A DNA stretch of 64,000 bases from Sphingopyxis sp. BE259 (GTDB lineage Bacteria; Pseudomonadota; Alphaproteobacteria; Sphingomonadales; Sphingomonadaceae), in NCBI RefSeq assembly GCF_031457495.1, contig NZ_JAVDWM010000001.1, forward strand, positions 1,476,001-1,540,000. The letters are read 5' to 3'. Position numbers and translations under genes: made by a program. The notes beneath the pieces were generated by a model. That model did no database searches, was not told the DNA's origin, and saw only the letters and a list, made by a program, of their open reading frames with translations. Positions 19,292 to 28,432 of this stretch are shown here, one piece after another (positions within the stretch are counted from its first letter, which is position 1; each line of letters opens with the position of its first letter).

Positions 19292-20020
19292 TCAGGCAGC
19301 GTCCTTCAGAGCCCGGATCCGCCCCAGTTCGGCGGCGGTCGGCGCGCGCAAAAACGGGTTGGTCGCGCGCTCTTCGCCAATGCTCGTCGGCACCGTCGCC
19401 TCGCCCGCGGCGCGCGCCGCCTCGACTGCGGCGAGCCGTGCGGCAAGCGCCGGGTTGTCGGGATCGACTGTCACCGCAAAGCGCGCGTTCGACAGCGTAT
19501 ATTCGTGCGCGCAATAGACCTGCGTCGCATCGTCGAGCGTACCCAGCTTTTGCATATTGGCGAACATCTGTTCGGCCGTCCCCTCGAACAGGCGGCCGCA
19601 GCCCATCGCGAACAGCGTGTCGCCGACAAAGATCGCGGCGTCTGCGGCGAAATGATAGGCGATGTGTCCCGCGGTGTGGGCGGGGACGTCCCACACGCTG
19701 GCGACATGGCGGCCCAGGCGCACGCTGTCGCCGCCCGCCACCTGCACATCGAGCGTCGGAATGCGGGCATATTCAGCGGCGGGACCAGTGATCGTGCAGC
19801 CGGTTACCTCTTTGATCGCGGCGTTGCCGCCGGTGTGGTCGGGGTGCCAGTGGGTGTTCCAGATGTCGGTGATCGTCCAGCCGCGCGTCGCGGCGGCGGC
19901 GAGGACGGGGTCGGCAACCGCAGGGTCGACCACCATGGTCGCTCCGCTTTCGGGATCATGGACCAGCCAGACATAATTATCGCTGAGCACCGGGATGCGG
20001 ACGATGTCGAGTGCAGCCAC
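19292..20020 (-). CDS. gloB: Hydroxyacylglutathione hydrolase (glyoxalase II)
   Basis: 242-residue metallo-beta-lactamase-fold enzyme. The metal motif THWHPDHTGG (residues 56-65) plus the VGDTLFAMGCGRLFEGT and CAHEYTLSNARFA segments are diagnostic of glyoxalase II. It hydrolyses S-lactoylglutathione to lactate and glutathione. The start is a GTG with ribosome-binding site AAGGAG. gloA lies just upstream, so the whole methylglyoxal detoxification pair is here. Confidence 0.94.
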   Translation of the reverse strand: MAALDIVRIPVLSDNYVWLVHDPESGATMVVDPAVADPVLAAAATRGWTITDIWNTHWHPDHTGGNAAIKEVTGCTITGPAAEYARIPTLDVQVAGGDSVRLGRHVASVWDVPAHTAGHIAYHFAADAAIFVGDTLFAMGCGRLFEGTAEQMFANMQKLGTLDDATQVYCAHEYTLSNARFAVTVDPDNPALAARLAAVEAARAAGEATVPTSIGEERATNPFLRAPTAAELGRIRALKDAA

Positions 20021-20103
20021 GTTGATCTCCTTTCGCTCCGGCCTCTTGCCTTCTTAGACGGAAGCCAGAGGTCGCCGCCTTGGTTGCCGCTGCCGGTTTA
20101 CGC

Positions 20104-20541
20104 CTACCACGCGCCGGTGTTGGGCATCGACGCCCAGGGTTCAGCCGGGGGCAGATGGCCGTCCTGCAACAGTTCGACCGAAATGCCGTCGGGCGAGCGG
20201 ACAAAGGCCATATGACCGTCGCGTGGCGGGCGGTTGATCGTCACCCCGGCATCCATCAGCCGCTGGCAGGTCGCGTAAATATCATCGACGCGGTAGGCTA
20301 GATGACCAAAATTGCGACCGCCCGAATATTCCTCCGCAGCGCTGCCGTCGGCGGGCGGCCAATTATAGGTCAGCTCGACCTCGGCGACGCCTTCCTGCCC
20401 GGGACAGGCGAGGAAGATCAACGTAAAGCGCCCCTGTTCGCTGTCGAAGCGGCGGGTTTCTTCCAGCCCGATCAACTGGAAAAAGGCGACGGTCGCGTCG
20501 GGTTCGGTGACGCGGATCATGGTGTGAAGATATTTGGCCAT
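20104..20541 (-). CDS. gloA: Lactoylglutathione lyase (glyoxalase I)
   Basis: 145-residue VOC-fold protein. HTMIRV at residues 6-11 and the C-terminal DGISVELLQ carry metal ligands (His, Glu), and GRNFGHLAYRVDDIY supplies the second His. It converts the hemithioacetal of methylglyoxal and glutathione to S-lactoylglutathione. It follows the thioesterase gene by 9 bases and precedes gloB by 83. Confidence 0.92.
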   Translation of the reverse strand: MAKYLHTMIRVTEPDATVAFFQLIGLEETRRFDSEQGRFTLIFLACPGQEGVAEVELTYNWPPADGSAAEEYSGGRNFGHLAYRVDDIYATCQRLMDAGVTINRPPRDGHMAFVRSPDGISVELLQDGHLPPAEPWASMPNTGAW

Positions 20542-20550
20542 GCCGCCGTT

Positions 20551-20988
20551 CTACCCGCGAAGGCTGCGTCCTTCAAACGCTTCGAACAAGTTTACGAATT
20601 TATCGGGCACCGGGGTCGGCGCGCCCTGCGATTCGGCGACATGGACGCTGACCTCAAGCCCCGTCGCGCGTAGATCGTCTTTCCCCGCGCCGTGCAGTTC
20701 GAACAAAAAAGTCATCGAGCTGCGCCCGACGCGCGAACAGCGCACGCAAATGTCGACTTCCTCGTCGAGCAGGATCGGCACCTTGTAATCGACCTCGGCG
20801 CGCGCGACGTGGAATTCCGGGCTGGTGTGGCCCGGCCAGCGGTCATAAACCCCGGCGGCGCGCCAATATTCGGTGATTCCGATGTCGAAATATTCCAGAT
20901 AACGGCTGTTGAACACCACCGCTTGGGCATCGATTTCGGCATAGCGGACACGTTTGATGACGTGGAAACGAAAGTCGCTGCGGGCCAT
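20551..20988 (-). CDS. Acyl-CoA thioesterase, 4HBT/YbgC type
   Basis: 145 residues with the hotdog-fold signature RYAEIDAQAVVFNSRYLEYFD, where the Asp is the usual catalytic acid. It should hydrolyse acyl-CoA thioesters in the cytosol; the substrate is unknown. It overlaps no neighbour but sits 9 bases before gloA and 40 after the hydrolase gene, as part of a leftward run. Confidence 0.88.
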   Translation of the reverse strand: MARSDFRFHVIKRVRYAEIDAQAVVFNSRYLEYFDIGITEYWRAAGVYDRWPGHTSPEFHVARAEVDYKVPILLDEEVDICVRCSRVGRSSMTFLFELHGAGKDDLRATGLEVSVHVAESQGAPTPVPDKFVNLFEAFEGRSLRG

Positions 20989-21028
20989 GATAATCCTTTA
21001 GTTTGCCGTCGCGAGCCGCGCGACGTGG

Positions 21029-21784
21029 TCAGGGTGCCGCGAGCCGCGCGACGGTGTCGATCAGCAGCGCGATGTCGGTATCGCGCGACAGGCGGTGGTC
21101 GCCGCCCTTGACCAGCGTCACCTGCACGTCCGCGCTGACGAGCGCGGCGGACAGGCGCAGGCTGATTTCGGGCGGCACGTCGCCGTCCTGCTCGCCGTGC
21201 AGCAATCGCACGGGGCAGGCGAGCGCGATAGATCCGCCGAGCAACCGGTTCGCCTCACCCGACTGGAAAAAACCGCGCGTCGTCACATAGGGCTGGTCGC
21301 CATATGGTGTGTCCTCGCGCAATTCGCCTTCGGCCAGGATGATCGCCTTTTCGGCGTCGGTGAATCCCCAGTCGGTGAAATCTGGCGCCGCGGCGATCCC
21401 GACCAGTCCGGCGACCCGGCCCGGCCCGTCGCGCTGGACCAACGCCAGCGCGGTCAGCAGCATCAGCCAGCCGCCCATCGACGATCCGACGATGATCACC
21501 GGGCCATCGCCCTTTGCATCGATCAGGTCGAGCACATCGCCGCGCCAATCGAGCAAATCTTGTTCGGCGAACAGACCCTCAGACAGTCCGCATCCGGCAT
21601 AATCGAGCAGCAGGCACGCCTGGCCTTCGGCTGCGGCCCAATCGAACAGCGCGGTCGCCTTGCCGCCCGCCATGTCGGACATATAACCGGGCAGGAAGAC
21701 GATCGTCGGCGCCGCCCCTGCGACATGGCGACAGGCCAAGCGCGGGCGGCCGGGCCGGTCGAGATAGTCGGGAGCGGCGTCCAC
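21029..21784 (-). CDS. Alpha/beta hydrolase
   Basis: 251 residues. The nucleophile elbow is GSSMGGW, the acid lies in LHGEQDGDVP and the His in GGDHRLS, completing the triad. No signal peptide, so cytosolic. I start at the GTG at 21784, which yields VDAAPDYLDRPGRPRLACRHV, 5 bases after the DUF6356 stop. A longer in-frame version overlaps that gene and looks spurious. The ester or thioester substrate is unknown. Confidence 0.82.
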   Translation of the reverse strand: MDAAPDYLDRPGRPRLACRHVAGAAPTIVFLPGYMSDMAGGKATALFDWAAAEGQACLLLDYAGCGLSEGLFAEQDLLDWRGDVLDLIDAKGDGPVIIVGSSMGGWLMLLTALALVQRDGPGRVAGLVGIAAAPDFTDWGFTDAEKAIILAEGELREDTPYGDQPYVTTRGFFQSGEANRLLGGSIALACPVRLLHGEQDGDVPPEISLRLSAALVSADVQVTLVKGGDHRLSRDTDIALLIDTVARLAAP

Positions 21785-21789
21785 TTGGG

Positions 21790-22044
21790 TCAGATGACCC
21801 AGTCGATCGTGCTCATCTGCATCACGGCCTGGCCTTTCGCCCGCCGCTTTTCGACCATGATATGATTGAGCCGCTGGATCGTGTCGCTGCCGGTGGTGAT
21901 GCACCACCCGGGCACGACCGCATGGACCAGCGCACACAGCCCGCCCCAGATCATGGTTACACCGAATTTCGACGCGACGCCGAAATGTTCGATATAATTT
22001 TCATCGACGCTCTTGGGATGGTCGACGAACAGGCGCTTAAACAT
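21790..22044 (-). CDS. DUF6356 family small membrane protein
   Basis: 84 residues. It begins MFKRLFVDHPKSVDENYIEHF, a pattern I associate with DUF6356 proteins of sphingomonads, then has one membrane segment (about residues 28-50) and a basic cytosolic tail. Function unknown. It leads the run hydrolase, thioesterase, gloA, gloB. Confidence 0.78.
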   Translation of the reverse strand: MFKRLFVDHPKSVDENYIEHFGVASKFGVTMIWGGLCALVHAVVPGWCITTGSDTIQRLNHIMVEKRRAKGQAVMQMSTIDWVI

Positions 22045-22121
22045 GCGGGTGGCTCCCTTCCGACTGCCGCTGCCCTAGCGAGCGATCGATCGGCTCGCAA
22101 GGGCAGGGGGCGGTTGGACGC

Positions 22122-23048
22122 TCAATCGGCAAGGAAATCGTCGACCGCTTTGGCAAAGGCTTCGGGCTGGTCGAGCATGATGAAATGACGGCTGCCCGAC
22201 ACCATCTGCGCGGTGAATTTTGCGACGCCGACATATTGCGGCTCGAACGCGGCCTTCGCGCGCTCGGCCGGCATCAGACTGTCGTCCTGTGCATAGAGCA
22301 GGGTGACCGGCGCTGTCACCGCGGCCAGTTCGCCGCGCATGTCGGTCGTCATCACGTCGTGAAAGACCTGCGCGGTGACCCGTGCATCGGCGGACCGCAT
22401 CCAGCCGAGGATCGCGGTGCGCCCGGCAGGCTGGTTCGACATGCTGCCGACCATGCTGACCGGGCCGGGATCGCTGACCGGCGTCGTCGGCACAGGTTGG
22501 CCATATTGGGCGCGCATCATCGCCGCCATCTGCTCGGCTTGCGGTTTCACGCTGTCGACCGTTGCCGCAGGATTGAACAAGGTGCCGATAAACGGCAGCG
22601 CATCGACGATCATCAGCTTGCCGACCTCGTCCGGTGCCCGCGCGGCGATCATCAATCCGGTCAGCCCGCCCATCGAATGGCCGATGATAGCGGGCGCGGC
22701 GCGCCCCCGATCGGTGATGCAATTGTCGATATAATCGGCAACCTCGCGCATCATCGGGTCGAGCACTGGCCCCTCTGCATTGATCCCGGCCTCATCGCCA
22801 AAGCCGCGAATCTGGATGCGGTGCAGCCGATGCTTGGCCCTCAGTCGATCGGCAGTCGAATCCCAGACCCCGCGCGGGCTGGACAGACCCGGGATCAGCA
22901 CGACGTCGGGGCCATCGCCCTCGACCTGCACCGTAATGCGCTTGCCCTCGACCATTCCCGTCGGACACGGCTCGGCGGCATCGGCGCGGCCCGCGAGCAG
23001 ACCGACCGCGAGAAGGAAGGTCGCGGCAACAGAAGTATGTCGATTCAT
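22122..23048 (-). CDS. Secreted alpha/beta hydrolase
   Basis: 308 residues. A Sec signal peptide (LLAVGLLAGRADA) is followed by an alpha/beta hydrolase domain with nucleophile elbow IGHSMGGL, acid in YAQDDSLMP and His in SRHFIML. Periplasmic esterase or amidase of unknown substrate. The ATG at 23048 follows AAGGA; a TTG at 23057 is less likely. It lies five bases after the repressor gene and so may belong to the operon at 22.1-24.0 kb. Confidence 0.85.
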   Translation of the reverse strand: MNRHTSVAATFLLAVGLLAGRADAAEPCPTGMVEGKRITVQVEGDGPDVVLIPGLSSPRGVWDSTADRLRAKHRLHRIQIRGFGDEAGINAEGPVLDPMMREVADYIDNCITDRGRAAPAIIGHSMGGLTGLMIAARAPDEVGKLMIVDALPFIGTLFNPAATVDSVKPQAEQMAAMMRAQYGQPVPTTPVSDPGPVSMVGSMSNQPAGRTAILGWMRSADARVTAQVFHDVMTTDMRGELAAVTAPVTLLYAQDDSLMPAERAKAAFEPQYVGVAKFTAQMVSGSRHFIMLDQPEAFAKAVDDFLAD

Positions 23049-23053
23049 GGCAA

Positions 23054-23245
23054 TCAATCCTTCAGGAAAATATCTTCGATCGGCAGCCCGAACAGGTCGG
23101 CGATGCGAAAGGCGAGGGGGAGCGAGGGGTCATATTTGCCTGTCTCGATCGCGTTCACCGACTGGCGCGACACCTCCAGCCGCTCGGCCAGATCGCCTTG
23201 GCTCCAGTCCCGCTCGGCACGCAGGACTTTCAGGCGGTTTTTCAC
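23054..23245 (-). CDS. Small Cro/XRE-type repressor
   Basis: 63 residues, essentially only a helix-turn-helix domain (LKVLRAERDWSQGDLAERL, then VSRQSVNAIETGKYDPSLPLAFRIADLF). It belongs to the short YozG-like group that usually represses an operon with a membrane protein. The GTG start overlaps the membrane-protein stop by 4 bases (GTGA). Likely target: inverted repeats at 24048-24106. Confidence 0.88.
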   Translation of the reverse strand: MKNRLKVLRAERDWSQGDLAERLEVSRQSVNAIETGKYDPSLPLAFRIADLFGLPIEDIFLKD

Positions 23246-23835
23246 GACCCGCTGATCCGCCGCCGGATTTGCGACAGGCCAAGGCCGATCGCCCAGACCG
23301 GAACGACAATCCAGCTTTCGACATGCGGCACGACTTTGAAGCTCTCGAGGAAGCCCCAAATTGTTGATACGATCAGCAGCAGGCCAAGCCCGAACAAGGC
23401 ATCGCTCACGTAGCGCATCTTCAGATATTCGTCGGTTTCTTCGATCAGATAACGATAGAGCGCCCACACGAAGTAGAGGATCGGCAGCGCCGGCAGTACC
23501 GCGATCAGCCATAGCAGCGGTCCTGTCGGCTTCAGCCAGTCGTTGACCGAGATGGCGAAGAACAGCGCCGCGACATAGCCGAATGCCCAGACCAACCCTC
23601 GGCGATTATAGCGGCTCAGCGCCGGTGAGTTGCATCCGGCAAGATTTCCCCCGCGCTCGGCGGACCGGATCATGGGGATCAGCAGCAGCATCGGCGGTAG
23701 CATCACGGCCATGCTCCAAAAGCCGTTCAGGCCGACGACGCGGGCAAAAATGCCGGTCCCGAATGTGGCGACCATGAATGCGAGGCCCCACAGCAGTGGA
23801 GCGCGATGCCGCGGCATGGGGGAATCTTCGGCCAT
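23242..23835 (-). CDS. Integral membrane protein paired with the repressor
   Basis: 197 residues with about six hydrophobic segments and a conserved-looking central YLIEETDEYLKMRYVSDALFG. Such proteins are commonly found coupled to a 60-70-residue XRE repressor; their role, perhaps sensing membrane state, is not established. It follows the 58-residue gene by one base and overlaps the repressor by four. Confidence 0.82.
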   Translation of the reverse strand: MAEDSPMPRHRAPLLWGLAFMVATFGTGIFARVVGLNGFWSMAVMLPPMLLLIPMIRSAERGGNLAGCNSPALSRYNRRGLVWAFGYVAALFFAISVNDWLKPTGPLLWLIAVLPALPILYFVWALYRYLIEETDEYLKMRYVSDALFGLGLLLIVSTIWGFLESFKVVPHVESWIVVPVWAIGLGLSQIRRRISGS

Positions 23836-23836
23836 C

Positions 23837-24013
23837 TCAGACGCTCTGCTGGCGCAGCGCGCACGGCTTGGCGTTCATGGTCGCGACCATCAGCACGGGG
23901 ATGACGACGATCAGCGTCTGCGCCGACGATTCGGGAATCAGCTCAAAGATGCTGGCGACGGCGACGAGCACGCTCGCAGCCGCCCATGGCAGAGCGCGAA
24001 GAATTTGTGGCAT
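23837..24013 (-). CDS. 58-residue membrane peptide
   Basis: Short gene starting at an ATG with the good ribosome-binding site AAGGGAG. The product reads MPQILRALPWAAASVLVAVA, then a short polar turn IPESSAQ and a second hydrophobic segment LIVVIPVLMVATM, ending NAKPCALRQQSV. This is a likely two-pass membrane peptide. Its TGA is followed at once by the ATG of the larger membrane protein, so the pair is translated together. No family recognised. Confidence 0.75.
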   Translation of the reverse strand: MPQILRALPWAAASVLVAVASIFELIPESSAQTLIVVIPVLMVATMNAKPCALRQQSV

Positions 24014-24047
24014 TGGTCAAGCTCCCTTGTTAATCGGTAAAGGAACA

Positions 24048-24106
24048 TTGACAGTAAGCCCGATCAAAGTCAAGCGAAATTGACAAGAGGATTGGTTTGC
24101 TTGTCA
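24048..24106. promoter_or_regulatory. Inverted repeats in front of the repressor operon
   Basis: Two inverted pairs lie upstream of the 58-residue gene: TTGAC (24048-24052) with GTCAA (24069-24073), and TGACAAG (24081-24087) with CTTGTCA (24100-24106). On the minus strand TTGACT and a weak CAATGT 17 bases on could be -35/-10 boxes. These are the likely operators of the XRE repressor. Confidence 0.5.
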
Positions 24107-24550
24107 CCATGAATCGTTGTGACGGCTGGGAAACAGGTTCGGCGCCGCGTCCCCGCGATGCCGCAGCCGCCAGTTGAAGAGGTGTGCGCTCGCCAGCGCC
24201 AGCGCGCCGAGAGAGGTTAGCAGCCGGTCTGCCGCGGCGCGATCCGCTACCGCAATCCATCCCTCATGCGCCGCCAATCCGGCCGCCAGCAGCGTCAGGC
24301 CGACGCCCGCCAACACGCCGGGCATCAGCCCGCCGTGGCGCCGCCAACCGTCGGTCATCGCGATCAACGCGGCTGGCACGGCCAGCATCAGGATCGCCGC
24401 GTGAAACCACTCGGGCATTGCGATCCAGCGGCTGAGCGCGGGTGCGAGCAGGATCAGCAGCGGCAACGCGAGGCAGTGGGCGAGGCAGGTCAGCGATAAT
24501 CCGACCCCAAACAGGTCGGCAAAGCGCGGACGCGCGGCGGGAAGGCACAT
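24104..24550 (-). CDS. MerC-domain membrane protein
   Basis: 148 residues with four hydrophobic segments. CLAHCLALP near the start matches the paired-Cys first helix of MerC-type metal uptake proteins. No other mer gene is present, so mercury resistance is not implied; similar proteins occur alone in many genomes. It is divergent from thrS, and a perfect palindrome at 24590-24604 lies 40 bases upstream of its ATG. Confidence 0.85.
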   Translation of the reverse strand: MCLPAARPRFADLFGVGLSLTCLAHCLALPLLILLAPALSRWIAMPEWFHAAILMLAVPAALIAMTDGWRRHGGLMPGVLAGVGLTLLAAGLAAHEGWIAVADRAAADRLLTSLGALALASAHLFNWRLRHRGDAAPNLFPSRHNDSW

Positions 24551-24589
24551 AGGGGAATCTTTCGCGGGAGGGGCTGCGGTGCGAGATAG

Positions 24590-24604
24590 TGATACATTGT
24601 ATCA
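24590..24604. promoter_or_regulatory. Palindrome upstream of the MerC-domain gene
   Basis: TGATACATTGTATCA has perfect 7-bp arms around one base. Form and length resemble Fur/Zur-family metal-regulator boxes. It lies 40 bases before the MerC-domain gene and about 90 before thrS, so control of the former is more likely. Identity of the regulator is inference. Confidence 0.55.
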
Positions 24605-24696
24605 TTGCAAGCGTGATTGTGAATCCGCCCCTTGCCGCCCCCACCGCATGCTGGCAAAGGAACCCGGCAATTTTGCCCAGAAAGGCTATAGTTTCG

Positions 24697-26712
24697 ATGT
24701 CCCAGATGATCCGCGTCACCCTTCCCGATGGCTCTGCCCGGGACGTCGTGCGCGGGACTACCCCGGCGCAAATCGCCGCCGACATCGGACCCGGTCTGGC
24801 GAAGGCCGCGCTTGCCGCCAAGATCGACGGAGAACTGCGCGACATCATGCGCCCGCTGGAGGAAGACACCAATCTGGCGCTGGTGACGAGCCGCGACGAG
24901 GCCGAAGCGCTCGAACTGGTGCGCCACGACTTTGCGCATATTTTGGCCGAGGCGGTGCAGAACCTGTTCCCCGGCACGCAAATCACCTTCGGCCCGTCGA
25001 CCGGCGACGGCTTTTATTATGACTTCGCGCCGACCGCCGAGCACGGACCGTTCCGCGATGAAGAACTGCCGTTGATCGAGGAAGAGATGCGCCGGATCAT
25101 CGCCGCCGATCTGCCGCTGACGCGCGAAGTGTGGGAGCGGGACAAGCTGATCGCGAAATGGCAGACCGATGGCGAGACGTTCAAGGCCGAATGGGCGGCT
25201 GAGCTGCCGGCGAACGAAGAACTGACCGTCTATCGTTCGGGCGGCCAAAGCGGAGAGGGGGGCTGGATGGACATGTGCCGCGGCCCGCACCTCGCCTCGA
25301 CCGGCAAGCTCGACCCCACGGCGTTCAAGCTGACGCGCGTGTCGGGCGCCTATTGGCGCGGCGATCAGAAAAACGCTCAATTGAGCCGCATCTACGGCAC
25401 CGGCTGGCTCAACAAGAAACAGCTCGCCGAACATCTGGTGCGGCTTGAGGAAGCGGCGAAGCGCGACCACCGCAAGCTGGGGCAGGAGATGGACCTGTTC
25501 CACCTCCAGGCCGAAGCGCATGGCTCGGTGTTCTGGCACCCCAAGGGCTATATGATCTGGCGCGAGTTGGAGGCCTATATGCGCCGCGCGATCGACGGAG
25601 CAGGCTACCGTGAGGTCAAGACGCCGCAGGTGATGGACGCGCGGCAATGGGAACAGTCGGGCCACTGGGGCAAATATCGCGAGAATATGTTCGTGATCCC
25701 GGATGAAGTGCCGAACACAGAGGATGAAGGCCCGATCGTTTCGGACGACGCCGAGTGGATGGCGCTGAAACCGATGAACTGCCCGGCGCATGTGCTGATT
25801 TTCCGCCAGGGGATGAAATCGTACCGCGACCTGCCGCTGCGCCTCTATGAAAACGGCTGCTGCCACCGCAACGAACCGCATGGCGCGCTGCACGGTCTGA
25901 TGCGGGTGCGCCAGTTCACGCAGGACGACGCGCATATCTTCTGCCGCGAGGATCAGATTGTCAGCGAAGTGCAGGCGTTCTGCGCGCTCGCCGATCGTAT
26001 CTACAAGGAATTTGGCTTCTCCTATTCCATCAAGCTCGCGCTCCGCCCCGAAAAGCGGTTCGGGACTGAAGAGATGTGGGACATGGCGGAGACCGAGCTG
26101 CGCGCCGCGGTTGCCGCCGCGGGCCTCAACACCCCCGACTATGGCTGGGAAGAATTGCCGGGCGAGGGCGCCTTTTATGCGCCGAAGCTCGAATGGCATT
26201 TGACCGACGCCATCGGCCGGACGTGGCAGGTCGGGACGATCCAGTCCGACCGCGTCCTCCCCGACCGTCTCGACGCATCCTATATTGCCGAGGACGGCGA
26301 GCGCCACCGCCCGGTGATGCTGCACCGCGCGATCTTTGGCAGCTACGAACGTTTCATCGGCATCCTGATCGAACATTTCGCGGGTAAGCTGCCCGTGTGG
26401 CTGGCGCCGGTGCAGGCGGTCGTCGCGACGATCGTCAGCGACGCCGATGACTATGCCAAGGATGTCGCGGCGCAGTTGGCGGCTGCTGGGGCGCGCGTCG
26501 AAACCGACCTGCGCAACGAAAAGATCAACTACAAGGTCCGCGAACACAGCCTGGCCAAGGTTCCGCACCTGCTCGTCGTCGGCAAGCGCGAGGCCGACGA
26601 AGGCACGGTGGCGATCCGCACGTTGGGTCAGGAAGGCCAGCGCATCATGCCGCTCGCTGAAGCGATCACGCTGCTGCAGGGTGAAGCGACGCCGCCCGAT
26701 CTGCGCCGTTGA
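24697..26712 (+). CDS. thrS: Threonyl-tRNA synthetase
   Basis: 671 residues in the usual order: TGS domain (1-65), the editing domain with [10 protein letters not shown] and CRGPH metal/substrate residues, the class II catalytic core with NCPAHVLIF and [17 protein letters not shown], and the anticodon-binding domain from about residue 560. It charges tRNA-Thr and edits Ser. The ATG at 24697 gives [13 protein letters not shown], the normal N-terminus; an in-frame start at 24589 adds unrelated sequence. No T-box or attenuator was seen upstream. Confidence 0.96.
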   Translation: MSQMIRVTLPDGSARDVVRGTTPAQIAADIGPGLAKAALAAKIDGELRDIMRPLEEDTNLALVTSRDEAEALELVRHDFAHILAEAVQNLFPGTQITFGPSTGDGFYYDFAPTAEHGPFRDEELPLIEEEMRRIIAADLPLTREVWERDKLIAKWQTDGETFKAEWAAELPANEELTVYRSGGQSGEGGWMDMCRGPHLASTGKLDPTAFKLTRVSGAYWRGDQKNAQLSRIYGTGWLNKKQLAEHLVRLEEAAKRDHRKLGQEMDLFHLQAEAHGSVFWHPKGYMIWRELEAYMRRAIDGAGYREVKTPQVMDARQWEQSGHWGKYRENMFVIPDEVPNTEDEGPIVSDDAEWMALKPMNCPAHVLIFRQGMKSYRDLPLRLYENGCCHRNEPHGALHGLMRVRQFTQDDAHIFCREDQIVSEVQAFCALADRIYKEFGFSYSIKLALRPEKRFGTEEMWDMAETELRAAVAAAGLNTPDYGWEELPGEGAFYAPKLEWHLTDAIGRTWQVGTIQSDRVLPDRLDASYIAEDGERHRPVMLHRAIFGSYERFIGILIEHFAGKLPVWLAPVQAVVATIVSDADDYAKDVAAQLAAAGARVETDLRNEKINYKVREHSLAKVPHLLVVGKREADEGTVAIRTLGQEGQRIMPLAEAITLLQGEATPPDLRR

Positions 26713-27575
26713 TCGCAACGCCGGACCGTCGCCCACGCCGGTGGCGGCGCTGGCTGTTGCTGGTGGCGCTGCTCGGCGCTGCTTTGCTCGCCAAGGGCTA
26801 TTGGAACGCGACGCGCGACCCGGTCATCCGCACCGCGGCGGTCGCGGTCGCCGACTGGCCGGTCGAGCAACCGCCGCTGAAACTGCTGTTGCTGTCGGAC
26901 ATCCATGTCGCCGGTCCCGACATGCCGCCAGAGCGGCTGACGCGAATCATCGCGCAGCTCAATCGACTGCGCCCCGACCTTGTGCTGATCGCGGGCGATC
27001 TCGTCAGTGAGAAGCGCAGCGCGACGCATATCTACACCGCCGCCGAAGTCGTCGCGCCGCTCGGCAAGCTGCGCGCGCCGTTGGGCGTCGTGGTTGCGCC
27101 GGGCAATCACGACCATTGGTTCAAGCCCGACGCGCTGCGCGGCGAGCTGGAACGGCGCGGGCTGCGCGTGCTGCAGAATGAAGCGATCAAGCTCGGCCCA
27201 CTGATCGTCGGCGGGGTGGATGACGATTATTCGGGGCATGACGATGTCCCCGCGACGATCGCCGCGATGGACCGGCTCGGCCCCGGCGTTCCGCTGATCC
27301 TGTCGCACAGCCCCGACATCGTCCCGGACGTGAAGCGCCCGGTCGCTGCAATCTTCGCGGGCCACACCCATTGCGGCCAGATACGTTTCCCGTTCGTCGG
27401 CGCGCTAAGCTATGTCTCGCGCTACGGCGACCGCTTTGCGTGCGGCGCCATGACCGACAACGGCCAGCGCGTGTTCGTCGGGGCGGGGTTGGGGACCAGC
27501 CTGCTGCCCCTGCGTTACAACACCCCGCCCGACGCGTGGCTGGTGACGCTGGGACCACGAGGCCCCGACAAATGA
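26709..27575 (+). CDS. Membrane-anchored metallophosphoesterase
   Basis: 288 residues. One N-terminal membrane segment follows an Arg-rich start. The five-block calcineurin-type site is complete: SDIHV (DxH), AGDLV (GD), GNHDHW (GNHD), the SHSPD segment and GHTHCGQ (GHxH). It resembles YkuE/UDP-2,3-diacylglucosamine-pyrophosphatase relatives; the substrate is unknown. The start is a TTG overlapping the thrS stop (TTGA), and its own stop overlaps the next gene (ATGA), so three genes are translationally linked. Confidence 0.87.
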   Translation: MIATPDRRPRRWRRWLLLVALLGAALLAKGYWNATRDPVIRTAAVAVADWPVEQPPLKLLLLSDIHVAGPDMPPERLTRIIAQLNRLRPDLVLIAGDLVSEKRSATHIYTAAEVVAPLGKLRAPLGVVVAPGNHDHWFKPDALRGELERRGLRVLQNEAIKLGPLIVGGVDDDYSGHDDVPATIAAMDRLGPGVPLILSHSPDIVPDVKRPVAAIFAGHTHCGQIRFPFVGALSYVSRYGDRFACGAMTDNGQRVFVGAGLGTSLLPLRYNTPPDAWLVTLGPRGPDK

Positions 27576-28333
27576 TCGACCTGCACAGCCTGGTCGGCAT
27601 CGCCCCGCTCACGCTCGCGGGGGCCGCGGCGATGACATTTGGCGCGGCCTATGTGCGCGGGCTCACCGGGTTCGGCATGGCGATTATCCTCGTGCCCTTG
27701 CTCGGACTGATCATCACCCCCGGCGAGGCGGTGGTGCTCGGTATCCTGTTGCAATTGCTGATCGGGCCGGTTGGACTGAAGGTGATCCTCGCCGATGCCG
27801 ACCGGTCGACCGCGGTGCCGATCGCGCTGATCGCCATGGCGACGACCCCGATCGGCATGATCGCGCTCGATCTGGCGACCCCCGATGTGGCGCGGCTGCT
27901 GATCACTCTGATCGCGGTCGGTGCGTTCGTCGCGGTGCTGCTGCCCAAGCAGCCTGAGGGGCATCGTCCCGGTCGTATCGCGATTGGCGGCACCGGGATC
28001 GCGTCGGGCATATTGACCGGCTTTGCCGCGATGCCGGGCCCGCCGGTCGTCCCATTCTATCTGCGCCGCTCGCTGCCACCCAGCGTCGCACGCGCATCGA
28101 TGATGCTGATCTTTTTTGCGACCGCCATCGCCGGGACGCTGGCGGCGATCTGGGTCGGGATCGCGACCGGACGGCTGCTCATCCTGTCGTTGCTGCTCTT
28201 CGCGCCGATGTGGCTTGGCAACCGGATCGGCGGGCGCCACTTCGGCAGCGTCGCGCCGCATGTGTGGCAGGCGATGGTCGCGGTGGTGCTGGGCATCGCC
28301 GCGGTGGCTGCAGTGGTGCGAATCCTGAACTGA
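27572..28333 (+). CDS. TauE/SafE (TSUP) family membrane transporter
   Basis: 253 residues with about eight membrane segments in two similar halves. YVRGLTGFGMAIILVP and TGFAAMPGPPVVPFYL are the paired family motifs at the start of each half. TSUP proteins export sulfite, sulfonates or related organic anions. The ATG overlaps the previous stop by four bases. A much longer frame start upstream lies inside the phosphoesterase gene and is rejected. Confidence 0.87.
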   Translation: MIDLHSLVGIAPLTLAGAAAMTFGAAYVRGLTGFGMAIILVPLLGLIITPGEAVVLGILLQLLIGPVGLKVILADADRSTAVPIALIAMATTPIGMIALDLATPDVARLLITLIAVGAFVAVLLPKQPEGHRPGRIAIGGTGIASGILTGFAAMPGPPVVPFYLRRSLPPSVARASMMLIFFATAIAGTLAAIWVGIATGRLLILSLLLFAPMWLGNRIGGRHFGSVAPHVWQAMVAVVLGIAAVAAVVRILN

Positions 28334-28339
28334 TCTTTG

Positions 28340-28419
28340 CCGTTCGTGTCGAGCGAAGTCGAGACACGGTGAGGTCAGGCACCGCCGATGGGTGTCTCGA
28401 CTTCGCTCGACACGAACGG
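28340..28419. repeat. Family A palindromic repeat
   Basis: CCGTTCGTGTCGAGCGAAG and CTTCGCTCGACACGAACGG form a perfect 19-bp inverted pair around a GC-rich centre. It lies between the convergent TSUP and ABC permease genes, where it may act as a bidirectional terminator. It is the cleanest copy of the element translated in sufS. Confidence 0.95.
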
Positions 28420-28432
28420 AATTTGAAGGCGG

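Noticed and set aside
24104..24550. Mercury-resistance operon
   Set aside because: Only a MerC-domain protein is present, without merR, merT, merP or merA.
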